Positions 1 to 8,186 of a stretch of 64,000 nt of DNA are shown piece by piece. The notes under the pieces were generated by a model, which was given only the letters and a program-made list of their open reading frames with translations, was not told the origin of the DNA and did no database searches. How positions within the stretch are numbered: position 1 is the stretch's first letter; every line of letters begins with the position of its first letter. The stretch comes from Rhodovastum sp963709085 (GTDB taxonomy: Bacteria > Pseudomonadota > Alphaproteobacteria > Acetobacterales > Acetobacteraceae), in assembly GCA_963709085.1 (NCBI GenBank), contig CAVPVB010000024.1:62001-126000 (forward strand), given 5' to 3'. Made by a program: the position numbers and the translations under genes.

Positions 1-2
1 AA

Positions 3-38
3 GCCGTCCTGCTGGCGCCGGCCGCGGTCGCGGCCTGA
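3..38 (+). CDS. C-terminal tail of an upstream gene (partial)
   Basis: An open frame running in from the left edge ends in TGA at 36-38 and encodes an Ala/Val/Leu-rich tail (AVLLAPAAVAA). A perfect hairpin follows immediately, consistent with the end of a gene. Too little is present to name it. Confidence 0.3.
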   Translation, partial: AVLLAPAAVAA

Positions 39-50
39 GGTGAGACAAGA

Positions 51-83
51 CCGGCGGCCGCTCGGTCAGAAAGCGGCCGCCGG
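51..83 (+). terminator. Perfect 12-bp hairpin after the truncated left-edge gene
   Basis: CCGGCGGCCGCT at 51-62 pairs perfectly with 72-83 around a 9-nt loop. There is no U-tract, so it is either a weak intrinsic terminator or a dispersed palindrome. It lies 13 nt after the upstream stop. Confidence 0.45.
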
Positions 84-212
84 ATCGTCATGCCAGCGGG
101 GTGCCAGCGTGCAACCGCCGCCGGAGCAGGCATCCGAAACTCCGGACGGCTAACCACGAAGTCCAGCCTATGTCCTATTCCCACCCCCACGACGGTGCCG
201 ACGGCTTCTGGG

Positions 213-881
213 ATGGCGATGCCGCGCCCGCCGGGGCGCCGACTCGAGCCGGAGATGCTGATGCCGGCGAGGATCCGAAAAGTGCCCGTATCGGTCGACC
301 TCGTCTTCGCGGTCGACCGCACCGGCTCGTCGCTGGAGTTCTCCCGCGGCATCCGCGCGGCAATCCCGATGATTGCCCGCCCGGTGCTGGACAAGGCCTC
401 CCGCGTGCGTCTGTTCCTGCAAACTCACGGCGACCTCGACTATAACGAGCACCCTGTGATGCTTGTGCGGGAAGGCGGGCTCGACGACGTTGTCACCGCC
501 GCGAACGCCATCCGGTTTGAGGGTGGCGGCGACGCGCCTGAGCACCACGCGCACGGGATCGAGACGGTGCTGGACACCGTCGACTGGGGCGGAGTCCCGC
601 CGAAGTCGCGCGGCGCCGTGGTCCTGTTCACGACGGCCGACACCAAGCCGTCGCCGTCCGGACGGTCGGTGGGGCAGATCGGGCAGGCGCTGCAGGCGCG
701 CGGCATCCTGCTGTTCGCCGTCTGCCAGCCGGAACCGGGCATCCGCGCACTGGTCGAGGCCGCGGGGGGAATCGCGTTCCCGATCAGTAACGAACCGAGC
801 TTGGGCGAGATGCAGCGGATCGCCTCCCGGGTCGCGGCCTCGGTGACGGACTCGGTGATCCAGGGGATGCTGCAGGCCTGA
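213..881 (+). CDS. von Willebrand factor A (vWA) domain protein
   Basis: The conserved part begins near nt 285 and reads as a vWA fold. A hydrophobic strand ends in the metal-ion-dependent adhesion signature D-R-T-G-S (residues VDLVFAVDRTGSS), followed by a second strand (RVRLFLQTHGDLDY) and the third strand AVVLFTTADTK. Proteins of this fold bind a divalent cation and usually mediate protein-protein contacts; the partner is unknown. The start is uncertain. ATG 213 is the in-frame choice, but a second frame starting at ATG 170 gives an Asp/Ala-rich N-terminus that looks more protein-like and runs out near nt 290, so a frameshift there is possible. A strong bidirectional terminator follows. 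A cytoplasmic location is inferred from the lack of a signal peptide. Confidence 0.7.
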   Translation: MAMPRPPGRRLEPEMLMPARIRKVPVSVDLVFAVDRTGSSLEFSRGIRAAIPMIARPVLDKASRVRLFLQTHGDLDYNEHPVMLVREGGLDDVVTAANAIRFEGGGDAPEHHAHGIETVLDTVDWGGVPPKSRGAVVLFTTADTKPSPSGRSVGQIGQALQARGILLFAVCQPEPGIRALVEAAGGIAFPISNEPSLGEMQRIASRVAASVTDSVIQGMLQA

Positions 882-891
882 CCCGGAGGCG

Positions 892-922
892 ACCTGCAGC
901 GGCCCGGCGGGCCGCTGCAGGT
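892..922. terminator. Bidirectional terminator between convergent genes
   Basis: A perfect 13-bp stem (893-905 with 909-921, extended by an A-T pair) with a 3-nt GGC loop is followed by TTCCTGTT. It sits between the stop of the vWA gene (881) and the stop of the minus-strand TVP38 gene (951), so it can serve both. Confidence 0.75.
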
Positions 923-950
923 TTCCTGTTGCGGCGGGCGGTGCGTGCGG

Positions 951-1520
951 TCAGCCGCCGCGACCGCGCGGCGCCCACCGGAGCAACGCGGGGCTCGCGG
1001 CGATGAGGGCGAGACCGAGCAGCGGCAGCAGGAACCGCGGCCGCTGGATCAGCTCTGCAGCGGGCAGCTGCCCTTGCCTGGTGAGATCGATCAGCTCGGC
1101 GCCGAGGTTCGCATAGATGACGGAGCTCGGGACGATCCCGATGAAAGTGCCGAGCACGTAACGGCGCTGCGGGATGCTGGCCAGTGCGGCGGCGATGTTG
1201 ATGAGCGTGAATGGGAACACCGGCATCAGCCGCAGCGCGATCAGGTAGCCGATCGCGCTCGCACGCAGTTCCCCCGCCAGGCGTGCCGCCACGGCGCCGC
1301 CGCGCCGTTCCATGCCGTGGAGGCCGCCACGCGCCATCGCGAATACGGCAACCGCGCCAAGCGTCGTGCCGATGAGGGCATAGACGGTGCCGCACCACGC
1401 ACCGAACAGCAGCCCCGCAACGACGGTGCAAAACCACGCCGGGACGACAAGGACAATGAGCAATCCCGCATCGGCGGCGACGAAGAGGATCGGCGCAAGC
1501 GACGGCCACCGATCGGCCAC
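951..1520 (-). CDS. TVP38/TMEM64 (VTT-domain) inner-membrane protein
   Basis: A 189-residue polytopic membrane protein with about five hydrophobic segments (around residues 8-28, 30-62, 85-112, 122-140 and 165-180). The central stretch FGAWCGTVYALIGTTLGA and the later RLMPVFPFTLINIAA are the glycine-rich re-entrant signatures of the VTT/DedA-like superfamily (SNARE-associated Golgi protein domain). Family members affect lipid scrambling or membrane homeostasis; the specific substrate here is unknown. It converges on the vWA gene across a shared terminator. Length matches short bacterial TVP38 proteins. The upstream neighbour is the decayed integrase, read divergently. Confidence 0.85.
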   Translation of the reverse strand: MADRWPSLAPILFVAADAGLLIVLVVPAWFCTVVAGLLFGAWCGTVYALIGTTLGAVAVFAMARGGLHGMERRGGAVAARLAGELRASAIGYLIALRLMPVFPFTLINIAAALASIPQRRYVLGTFIGIVPSSVIYANLGAELIDLTRQGQLPAAELIQRPRFLLPLLGLALIAASPALLRWAPRGRGG

Positions 1521-1581
1521 CTCTCTTCCGCGGCGGCTTCGCGCCGCAGAAACTCTTAATCCGTTATGTTACACTTGCTGC

Positions 1582-1900
1582 ATGCCGAACTACATCGCCA
1601 AAGCGAACCGCGAACCGACCGTCAGCCGACCCTCCGGCGCTGTTGCCGCGGCGTCGGCCAGCGTCGTCGTGCCGGGGCTGCTCGCCGACGCCGGCGAGCA
1701 CGCCATCCGCCGCTTCGTGAAATTCTTCGCCGCCGCCATCCGCAACAAGAGCACCCGGACGGCCTACCTACATGCCGTCGGCCGGTTCTTCGCCTGGTGC
1801 GAGCGGCACCATGTCGGCGAGCTTGCCGACATCGAGCCGCTGCACGTCGCCGCCTACATCGAGGCGATCGACAAGGATTTCGAGAAGCCGAGATGCAAGC
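1582..1900 (+). pseudogene. Tyrosine recombinase, N-terminal fragment
   Basis: From ATG 1582 the frame encodes a typical core-binding (SAM-like) domain of a phage/ICE-type tyrosine recombinase, with AIRNKSTRTAYLHAVGRFFAWC followed by ELADIEPLHVAAYIEAI. The match stops near nt 1890 (KDFEKP) and the frame runs out in unrelated sequence by 1962. The catalytic domain is absent from this piece. Matching C-terminal material lies at 2507-3249, beyond a cupin gene. The piece overlaps the downstream fragment slightly in content (YIEAI against TWIEMQ), so the two halves may come from two related recombinases rather than one gene split cleanly. Confidence 0.75.
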
Positions 1901-2060
1901 CGTCGACCGAGCACACTTCTGCGCGATCACCGCTGGCCCGGATCCATATGGTTGTGCGTTAGAGACCGCCCTGGGCGATGTATCCTCCTACGGTGGACAC
2001 CTGGGACGCGCCCGCGTTCCAGGTAACCGGCACAAATCCAATGAACGTAGGGGGACCAGG

Positions 2061-2498
2061 ATGGATACAGTGGACACGGCGATCAGGCACCTGCCGACGT
2101 GCAGGGTCGTTCGCGCTGGCGAGAGCTTCGTCGGCAAGCAGGGGCTGCTCTATGCGGTTGGCATCTCGGCCGAATCGGTGGGGGCCCAGGGCATCCACAT
2201 GCAGATCGTGCGCATTCCGCCGAAGGGACGAGCAAAGGCACATAAGCACGCCGCGCACGAGACCGCCATTTATGTTCTCAGCGGCGAGTCCGGTGTCTGG
2301 CATGGCGCGGATCTGGAGCATCATTCGGTCGTGCGGCCCGGTGAATTTTTCTACATTCCAGCCGACGTGCCGCACCTGCCCTACAATTCCAGTGCCAGCG
2401 AACCCTGCGTCGCCGTGATCGCGCGGACCGACCCCAACGAGCAGGAAAGCGTGGTCCTGCTGCCGGACCTCGAGGGAGCCGTGCCGATGCTCGAATAG
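2061..2498 (+). CDS. Cupin-domain protein
   Basis: A 145-residue single-domain cupin. Motif 1 is seen as AHKHAAHETAIYVLSGESG (His, His, Glu spacing of the metal site) and motif 2 as PGEFFYIPADVPHLPYN. Such small cupins bind a metal and act as isomerases, dioxygenases or sensors; the substrate cannot be told from sequence. ATG 2061 is chosen because it follows a GGGGGACCAGG purine run and the cupin fold starts soon after. It lies between the two halves of the decayed recombinase, on the same strand, so it looks like cargo of an old mobile element or a by-product of rearrangement. An imperfect palindrome (2000-2023) lies upstream and could be an operator; that is only a guess. Confidence 0.8.
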   Translation: MDTVDTAIRHLPTCRVVRAGESFVGKQGLLYAVGISAESVGAQGIHMQIVRIPPKGRAKAHKHAAHETAIYVLSGESGVWHGADLEHHSVVRPGEFFYIPADVPHLPYNSSASEPCVAVIARTDPNEQESVVLLPDLEGAVPMLE

Positions 2499-2506
2499 GT
2501 GTGTAA

Positions 2507-3249
2507 GTGCAACCGCCGCACGTCGTGACCTGGATCGAGATGCAGACGCGCGAACTGGCCGCGCCGAGCGTCAAGCAGCGCCTCGCCGCGGTGCGCCACC
2601 TGTTCCACTGGCTGGTAACCGGCCGGGTGATGCCGTGAACCCGGCGGCATCGCTGCCGCGGTCCGTCATGCGGCAAGGCAAGACGCCGGTGCTGGAGCCG
2701 GAAGAGGCGCGGGCCTTTTGCTCGACAGCATCGACACCACGACCCATGCGGGGCTCCGCGACCGGACGCTGATCGCCCTCATGGTTTGTTCGTTCGCGCG
2801 GATCGGCGCGGCGCTGGGCATGAAGGTGGAGGACGTGTTCACGCAGAACCGCCGGCTGTGGGTGCGGCTGCGCGAGAAGGGCGGCAAGGCGCACTCCATG
2901 CCATGCCACCAAAGCCTGGAAGCCTACCTCACCGCCTATCTGGAGCAGACCAGCATCATGGTGGATGACGAGGGGCCGCTGTTCCCATTGGCCGCGGCAC
3001 CGGAACGTTGACAACAACCCCCCTGCCCCAGGCCAACGCCCATGCCATGATTCGGCAGCAGCCGGCATCGGCACCAAGCTTGGCAACCACCGCTTCCGGG
3101 CAATCGGGATCACCGCCTATATGGAGAACGGCGGCACTCTGGAGACGGCCGCCAGCATGGCGATCCACGCCAGCACCCGCACGACGCAATTCTATGACCG
3201 CCGGCGCGACAAGATGAATCTTGACGAGGTGCAGCAGATCAGGGTGTAG
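2507..3249 (+). pseudogene. Tyrosine recombinase, C-terminal fragment with several frameshifts
   Basis: Translation in three successive frames gives a contiguous recombinase. A core-binding tail (SVKQRLAAVRHLFHWL) is followed by the catalytic domain (RDRTLIALMVCSFARIGAAL, the first conserved Arg box; LGNHRFRAIGITAY, the H-x-x-R box; HASTRTTQFYDRR, the H/Tyr box). Frame changes occur at about 2635 (premature TGA), about 2715, about 3010 and about 3050. Catalytic residues are still visible but the gene cannot make a full protein. It belongs to the integrase type that flanks many alphaproteobacterial islands. Confidence 0.8.
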
Positions 3250-3312
3250 CTGCGCGCAATCATCAGCGATTCTGCCGCACGACCAGGCACACCCCTCTCG
3301 CCCGTCCTCTGA

Positions 3313-3777
3313 TCAAGCGGCGACGAGATCGGAACTTGCCGAATAGCCCGCACCGGAGATGTAGGAAGACAGCGTCTGTACCGCGGTCTCATGCTGCATG
3401 AGTTTGCTTTTCACCACATCGCCGATGCTGACCATACCGATCAGCGCGCCGCGGTCGAGCACCGGCAGGTGGCGGAATCGTCCGGATGTCATAATCGCCA
3501 TGGCTTCGTCGGTGGTCGTTTGAAGCGTGGCGGTCTTGACCGCATGGGTCATCAGTTGTTCGGCGGTTTTCCGAGGCGTCTGCTCGCCATCGACCGCCAA
3601 ACTATAGGCGATGTCACGTTCGCTGACGATGCCGACCAGTTGGCCAGCTGAATTTGTCACCATGACGGCGCCGATGCGCCGTGAGGCAAGAAGCTGTGCA
3701 ATCTCGGCTATCGTGCTGCTTGGGCGCACGGAATAGATATCGCAGCCCTTGTGTTTGAGGATTGCGGCTATTGTCAT
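3313..3777 (-). CDS. Twin CBS-domain protein
   Basis: A 154-residue protein made almost entirely of two CBS domains (about residues 8-62 and 74-128). The first contains MVTNSAGQLVGIVSERDIAY and the second RHLPVLDRGALIGMVSIGDVV, the typical end-of-domain GxVSxxD motif. CBS pairs bind adenine nucleotides and regulate partner proteins; stand-alone pairs in alphaproteobacteria are often stress- or low-oxygen-associated (family knowledge, not shown here). ATG 3777 is chosen over an upstream in-frame start because an AGGAAGG ribosome-binding site lies about 11 nt before it and the CBS fold begins at once. Transcribed away from an AT-rich intergenic region. Confidence 0.88.
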   Translation of the reverse strand: MTIAAILKHKGCDIYSVRPSSTIAEIAQLLASRRIGAVMVTNSAGQLVGIVSERDIAYSLAVDGEQTPRKTAEQLMTHAVKTATLQTTTDEAMAIMTSGRFRHLPVLDRGALIGMVSIGDVVKSKLMQHETAVQTLSSYISGAGYSASSDLVAA

Positions 3778-4118
3778 CGTTCTTGGACCTTCCTGGGCTG
3801 CGGCAACATCAACCGCATGCCAACGATTTTTTTGTGTATGAGCGACCATCCCGTGTCCCTCAGGGCATCTTCCCAAGGTTCACGATAATATATTTAGCAC
3901 ACTCTTCGCACGATTACAATATCTTACATTCGACCAGACGGCCCCTGACTAACGCTCTCCCCCATCCGCGGCCACGCCATGAAAGGGACTGGTTGCCGCG
4001 CGAATGTGACGCCGCTGGATAAGACGTGATAAGGGGTTCGTTTATCGAGTTCTGATCGGGTTGATTGCTGCGGTGCAGCGCAATTGGCGGCTCCACGCCG
4101 ATCAGGCGGCTCTGGGAC
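3778..4118. other. Intergenic region upstream of the CBS gene and downstream of the sigma-factor gene
   Basis: About 340 bases without a convincing gene. The part around 3880-3935 is clearly AT-richer than the surroundings and, read on the minus strand, offers a weak promoter candidate for the CBS gene (TTGTAA, 17-nt spacer, TAAATA). Nothing else is recognised. Confidence 0.4.
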
Positions 4119-6044
4119 TCAGCTTTCGATAAATGAGCGCAACCTGGGGCTACGGGCCGGGTGCTTGAGCTTGGCCAGTGCCTTGGCCTCGATCTGCCGG
4201 ATGCGCTCGCGCGTCACGCTGAACTGCTTTCCAACTTCCTCCAGGGTGTGCTCCGTGTTCACGCCAATGCCGAAGCGCATGCGCAGAACGCGTTCTTCCC
4301 GCGGCGACAATTCAGACAACACTTCGGCAGTTGCCTCGCGCATTCTCGCATGGACGGCAGCATCGAGTGGCATGACCGCATGCTCGTCCTTGATGAAGTC
4401 GCCGAGATGGCTGTCTTCCACATCGCCAACGGGTGTCTCAAGGCTGATCGGCTCCTTGGCGATCTTTTGTGCCCGGATCACCTTCTCTCGCGAGATGCCC
4501 ATCCGTCCGGCCAGTTCGTCCGGCGTTGGCTCCCGTCCGGTCTCGCTGAGGATGTCCCGCGCCACCCGGTTCAGCTTATTGGCAGTCTCGACCATGTGGA
4601 TTGGCACCCGGATCGTGCGGGACTGATCCGCAATCGCACGGGTGATGGATTGGCGGATCCACCAGGTCGCATAGGTCGAGAGCTTGAAGCCACGGCGATA
4701 ATCAAACTTGTCGACTGCCTTCATCAGGCCGAGGTTGCCCTCCTGGATCAGATCCAGGAACATCAGGCCACGATTGGTGTACTTCTTGGCGATGGAGACG
4801 ACGAGACGGAGATTGGCCTCGATCAGCTCCTTCTTCGCGAGCCGCATCATCCGCTCGCCTTTGGAGATGGTGCCGTAGACCCGGCAAAACTCCGCCGCTG
4901 TCAGCCCGACCTCGGCGGTCATGGCCGCCACCGCCTCCCGGACCGCTTCGGCTTCCCCGGCGTGGCGGGCGGCAAACGGGCGCCACCCCTTGTCCCGTCG
5001 GTTGGCCGTGGCAGCAGCCCAGCCGGGGGTCGATCCCTGGGTCGAGTAGACAGCAAGGAAGCTCTCGCGCGACACGCCGACGGCCAGTCCCAGCCGGAGC
5101 AGGTTGCCCTCGGCGGTGATCATCTGCGCGTTGATCGTCCGCATCCGCTCGATCAGGGACCCAAGCCGATCACCGTGAAGGTGGGTTTTGCCCACCAACG
5201 CCGCCACCTCGGCGCGGCGGCACATGAACGCATCTTCGGCCTCTGCGGGCAGCGCCTGCCGTCCATCGAGGGCAACCATCCGGCGCCCATGAAGCTCCCG
5301 CATCGCCTGCCAGGCCGTCTCGATGGCCGCGAAGGTGGCCAGCGCCCCGGGCCGCAGTTGCGCCTCCAGGGCCGATATCGACGGGCCGCCATCGGCCGCA
5401 TCGAAGGCAGAGTCATCCGTGGCTTCCGTGGCCGCCGCGATGCGGCCGTCGCCCTGCGTGCCTTGGGAGCCAAGGGTCGCCTCCAGGTCGATCACATCGC
5501 GGAGCGGCATGCTGCCGTCCAGAAGCGCAGCATGCCAGCCGTGGATGGCCCAGAAGGTGAAAGGTGTCTCGGCCAACGCGGTGAACATCATGTCGCGCCC
5601 GGCCTCGATGCGCTTGGCAAGCGCAACCTCGCCTTCACGCGTCAGGAGCGAAACCGAACCCATATCCCGCAGATAGGTCCGGACGGGATCGGCCGAACTC
5701 CCCGTGTCTTCCCGGAGGTTGCCTCCCGGCGTTTCGGGCGCCGCGTCGCTGTCCGCCGACGGAAGGCGCTCGGACGCCCCGGCTTCGCCGTCCTCGGCAT
5801 CGTCCGCTTCCAGGATATCGACACCAAGCTGCGAAAGGGCTGCCGTCACAGCCTCAATCCGGTTTGGCGCCAACTCCGTAGCGGGGAGCCTGGCCGCGAT
5901 TTCAGTCTGAGTGACGTGACCGTTGGCTCTCGCCAGGCGCAGAAGCCATTTTACGCCTTCCGCATCGCCTTCGGGGAGGTCGGCCAATATGGCCTCCTCG
6001 GGGTCGTCCAGAACGATATCGCCGCCGACTTCCATTCCCGCCAT
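4119..6044 (-). CDS. rpoD: RNA polymerase sigma-70 family factor, RpoD type
   Basis: A 641-residue group-1-type sigma factor. The N-terminus carries a region 1.1-like helical segment (EGVKWLLRLARANGHVTQ) and region 1.2 (DPVRTYLRDMGSVSLLTREG). The middle is a non-conserved insert. Region 2 is seen as EGNLGLMKAVDKFDYRRGF and STYATWWIRQSITRAIADQS, region 3 as HMVETANKLNRVARDI, and region 4 as SPREERVLRMRFGIGVNTEH plus the helix-turn-helix QFSVTRERIRQIEAKALAKL. The start at 6044 has GGGAGG 10 nt upstream. All elements for recognising housekeeping promoters are present. Context is unusual: rpoD normally neighbours dnaG in this class, whereas here it lies between island remnants and a toxin-antitoxin pair. 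It may therefore be a second, acquired RpoD; whether another copy exists cannot be seen. Confidence 0.85.
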   Translation of the reverse strand: MAGMEVGGDIVLDDPEEAILADLPEGDAEGVKWLLRLARANGHVTQTEIAARLPATELAPNRIEAVTAALSQLGVDILEADDAEDGEAGASERLPSADSDAAPETPGGNLREDTGSSADPVRTYLRDMGSVSLLTREGEVALAKRIEAGRDMMFTALAETPFTFWAIHGWHAALLDGSMPLRDVIDLEATLGSQGTQGDGRIAAATEATDDSAFDAADGGPSISALEAQLRPGALATFAAIETAWQAMRELHGRRMVALDGRQALPAEAEDAFMCRRAEVAALVGKTHLHGDRLGSLIERMRTINAQMITAEGNLLRLGLAVGVSRESFLAVYSTQGSTPGWAAATANRRDKGWRPFAARHAGEAEAVREAVAAMTAEVGLTAAEFCRVYGTISKGERMMRLAKKELIEANLRLVVSIAKKYTNRGLMFLDLIQEGNLGLMKAVDKFDYRRGFKLSTYATWWIRQSITRAIADQSRTIRVPIHMVETANKLNRVARDILSETGREPTPDELAGRMGISREKVIRAQKIAKEPISLETPVGDVEDSHLGDFIKDEHAVMPLDAAVHARMREATAEVLSELSPREERVLRMRFGIGVNTEHTLEEVGKQFSVTRERIRQIEAKALAKLKHPARSPRLRSFIES

Positions 6045-6345
6045 AGACACTGGGCCTCCCTGCAGACATCGCACGTCAGATACGCGCGACCACAATTGCT
6101 ACGCTGGCACTGCTTGATAACAAGCTGAAATATGGGCACCATTCCATGGTAATCAATGGGACAGCGGCTCGCGGACGCTGTGCAGACGCGATCATCTGCT
6201 GTGCTCAATCGGCTGGTTGAGCATGGCACGGCCCGTCGGTAAGCGGTGCGGCTGGGTTTGGATGCGGATTTCGGAAAGATACGAAGCCGTGCCGTCCCAT
6301 GAGGCCATGTGCCAGGGCAACCTGGTACAGCACTGCCGGGCGTCA

Positions 6346-6648
6346 TCACCTCAGGTCGCGGAACGCCGCCTCGAAGTCCCGGCCGGCGTAGAAAATCCCT
6401 TCTATCAGCACGGCATCGGTGGTGACGACGAACGCGATGGTGACGCGGCGCTCGAAGCCGGTCACCCGCAACCCGGGCAACAGATCGTCGCGCTGCGAAC
6501 CCCGCAGGGGGAACGTGGTCAGCCCGTTGCAGAACTCGATGATGCGGCCGACATAGAGGTCGGCGCGGTCCTCGCTCGCATGTTCCGTGATATACTTGTG
6601 CAGGTTGTCGATGTGGCGCTCGGCAAGCGGCGTGAAGATGACCCGCAC
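6346..6648 (-). CDS. parE: ParE/RelE-type toxin
   Basis: A 100-residue basic protein with the RelE/ParE fold outline: N-terminal VIFTPLAERHIDNLHKYI helix pair, then RVTGFERRVTIAFVV and the C-terminal strand ILIEGIFYAGRDFE-like segment ending AFRDLR. ParE toxins poison DNA gyrase while RelE toxins cleave mRNA; the helix arrangement and the GLRVTGFERR segment favour ParE, but this is inference. It lies 6 nt downstream of its presumed antitoxin and is co-transcribed with it. Length is normal for the family and no damage is seen. Confidence 0.82.
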   Translation of the reverse strand: MRVIFTPLAERHIDNLHKYITEHASEDRADLYVGRIIEFCNGLTTFPLRGSQRDDLLPGLRVTGFERRVTIAFVVTTDAVLIEGIFYAGRDFEAAFRDLR

Positions 6649-6654
6649 AAAATC

Positions 6655-6930
6655 TCACTGCTTCTTACGGTCGGCGCGGCGCGCCTTGATGCGCCCGAGG
6701 ATTGCGTCGGCCGGAACGCCCTTCGAGGGGTCGGCCAGATACTCCTGATGGCCCACCACCACCTCTTCGCGGAGCCACCGCTCCACGGCCGCGTCGCGCT
6801 CCAGCAGGGCACGCACGCCGTCGCGCATGACCTCGCTGACGGAGGCATAGGCCCCCGACCGGATCTTGCTCTCCACTGCCTCGGCCATGTCGTGCGGCAG
6901 GGTGATGCTGAACTGCTGCGTGGTCCGCAT
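6655..6930 (-). CDS. parD: ParD-type ribbon-helix-helix antitoxin
   Basis: A 91-residue protein starting at ATG 6930 (GGGAG 8 nt upstream). The N-terminus FSITLPHDMAEAVESKIRSG followed by YASVSEVMRDGVRALLERD is the ribbon-helix-helix DNA-binding motif of CopG/ParD antitoxins. The acidic/basic C-terminal tail should wrap the toxin encoded 6 nt downstream. An in-frame start 10 codons upstream would run into the promoter/operator and is rejected. Autoregulation through the adjacent palindrome at 6964-6980 is the expected mode. Confidence 0.85.
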   Translation of the reverse strand: MRTTQQFSITLPHDMAEAVESKIRSGAYASVSEVMRDGVRALLERDAAVERWLREEVVVGHQEYLADPSKGVPADAILGRIKARRADRKKQ

Positions 6931-6963
6931 GTGTGGTCTCCCGTAGCTTAACCATAGCACAAA

Positions 6964-6980
6964 ATAGGATTGAATCCTAT
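6964..6980. promoter_or_regulatory. parDE operator: Palindromic operator candidate of the parDE pair
   Basis: ATAGGATT-G-AATCCTAT is a perfect 8-bp inverted repeat centred about 42 nt upstream of the antitoxin start. Ribbon-helix-helix antitoxins bind such sites to repress their own promoter. Confidence 0.6.
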
Positions 6981-7059
6981 CGGGCCGCCGCCACGCCGTC
7001 CAATGCGCCAGCCCCTCGCCGGACTGGCTTCCGGTCGTTGGCCGCGGCGCCTCGGGAGG

Positions 7060-7318
7060 GCTCCCATGTGCTCCCGATGCCGCCGCCCGGTGGACGCCGT
7101 CCAGCCGATCTCCTTGATGCTGCCGTTCATCGGATAGACGCGGGCGCCGAGCACCCGCGCCATGAGCTGCACGCCAAGACAGATGCCCAGCGTCGGCAGG
7201 CCCGCTTGCAGGCGGGTTTCCAGCAGGCCGAGTTCCTCGCCGAGGGAGGGATAGCGGTCGTCCTCGTACGCCCCGATCGGCCCGCCGAGGACGGCCAGCA
7301 GATTATGCCCGGCAGAAA
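7060..7318 (-). pseudogene. Class I glutamine amidotransferase fragment
   Basis: Minus-strand translation gives LAVLGGPIGAYEDD followed by LQAGLPTLGICLGVQLMARV and LGARVYPMNGSIKEIGW. This is the core of a GMP-synthase-like class I amidotransferase, including the nucleophile elbow with its Cys (GICLGVQ). Both ends are missing: the 5' side stops at about 7318, where plus-strand ParB-like sequence starts, and the 3' side degenerates after about 7090. The His/Glu part of the triad is not present. Clearly a remnant. Confidence 0.7.
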
Positions 7319-7321
7319 CAG

Positions 7322-7610
7322 GTGTGGGAGTCGGTCTCCCGCAGCTGGACCCCGGCCGCGCCCGCCCAGGTCATCCGGCTGCTGACCGAGGGTGCGGTGC
7401 ATGCCGGCAACACGCGCGCCGTCTTCGTCGGGGTCGACGCCTACCAGACCGCCGGCGGCGCGGTGCTGTGCCACCTGTTCGAGCAGGATGGCGGCTTCTC
7501 GCTGCAGGACGCGGCGCTGCTCGATCGGCTGGTGGCCGACAAACTCGCACCCCAGGAGGCCGCCCGGCGGGGATGGTCGCCGCCTGCGGGCGCCGAACCG
7601 GCAGCGGCCG
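7322..7610 (+). pseudogene. ParB-like plasmid partition protein, C-terminal fragment
   Basis: Plus-strand translation from 7322 contains RAVFVGVDAYQTAGGAVLCHLF, then FSLQDAALLDRLVADKLAPQEA and a GW motif. I recognise this as the region C-terminal to the nuclease/HTH domain of plasmid-type ParB proteins in alphaproteobacteria. The N-terminal ParB box and HTH are absent and the frame then runs on into the antisense of the neighbouring regulator. It indicates that plasmid or ICE backbone once occupied this place. Confidence 0.55.
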
Positions 7611-7679
7611 AGCTGCTCCGGGTTCTCTCGTATCCGCGGCGATGGGGTCATCTCCGCTCCGGGCTTGGCCTGCCGCTGC

Positions 7680-8186
7680 CTACGCGGCAGCGGCCTTGCG
7701 CGGCCGACCAGCCTTCCGCGGTGCCAGAACAGCGGCTGGAACAGGCGCCGGAACAGGATCTGGAACAGCGGCCGGGGCGGCAACCGGCTTCCGGCCGAGG
7801 CCGATCTGTCGGGCGAGCGTCGAGCGCGTCTCGGCGTAGGTCGGCGCCACCATCGGGTAGTCGTGCGGCAGGCCCCACTTCTCGCGGTACTGCGCCGGCG
7901 TCAGACCGTAGCTGGTCTGCAGGTGCCGCTTGAGCATCTTCAGCTTTTTCCCGTCCTCCAGGCAGATGAGGTAATCGGGGAAGACCGACTTCCTGGGCGG
8001 CACGGCCGGCTGCTGCTTTGCCACAGCGGCCTCGACCGGCGGCTTCTGCGTCGCGGTGAGCGCCGCATGCACCCGGTGGATCAACTCCGGCAACGCGTCC
8101 GGCGCGACCGGGTTGTGCCCGACATGCGCGGCCACGATCTGGGCCGTCAGCTGCAGCAGCTGACCGTCTTCGACAATCTCCGTCAT
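7680..8186 (-). CDS. MucR/Ros-family zinc-finger transcriptional regulator
   Basis: A 168-residue protein. Residues about 65-125 hold the MucR signature VFPDYLICLEDGKKLKMLKR, then GLTPAQYREKWGLPHDYPMV and YAETRSTLARQIGLGRK. Only one Cys of the usual pair is present, together with the downstream His, as in the MucR subgroup where the zinc site is degenerate. The C-terminus is an Ala/Pro/Val-rich tail ending in a basic GRPRK segment that resembles an AT-hook. The start at 8186 is set by an AAGGA motif and by the family's usual N-terminal length. MucR proteins are global repressors binding AT-rich DNA; here it lies at the edge of a plasmid-type module and may control it. Confidence 0.85.
   Translation of the reverse strand: MTEIVEDGQLLQLTAQIVAAHVGHNPVAPDALPELIHRVHAALTATQKPPVEAAVAKQQPAVPPRKSVFPDYLICLEDGKKLKMLKRHLQTSYGLTPAQYREKWGLPHDYPMVAPTYAETRSTLARQIGLGRKPVAAPAAVPDPVPAPVPAAVLAPRKAGRPRKAAAA

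Noticed and set aside
4161..6128. Very long open frame (655 codons) opposite the sigma-factor gene
   Set aside because: It is the antisense shadow of a highly conserved GC-rich gene; the translation has no recognisable domain and the composition is typical for antisense frames.
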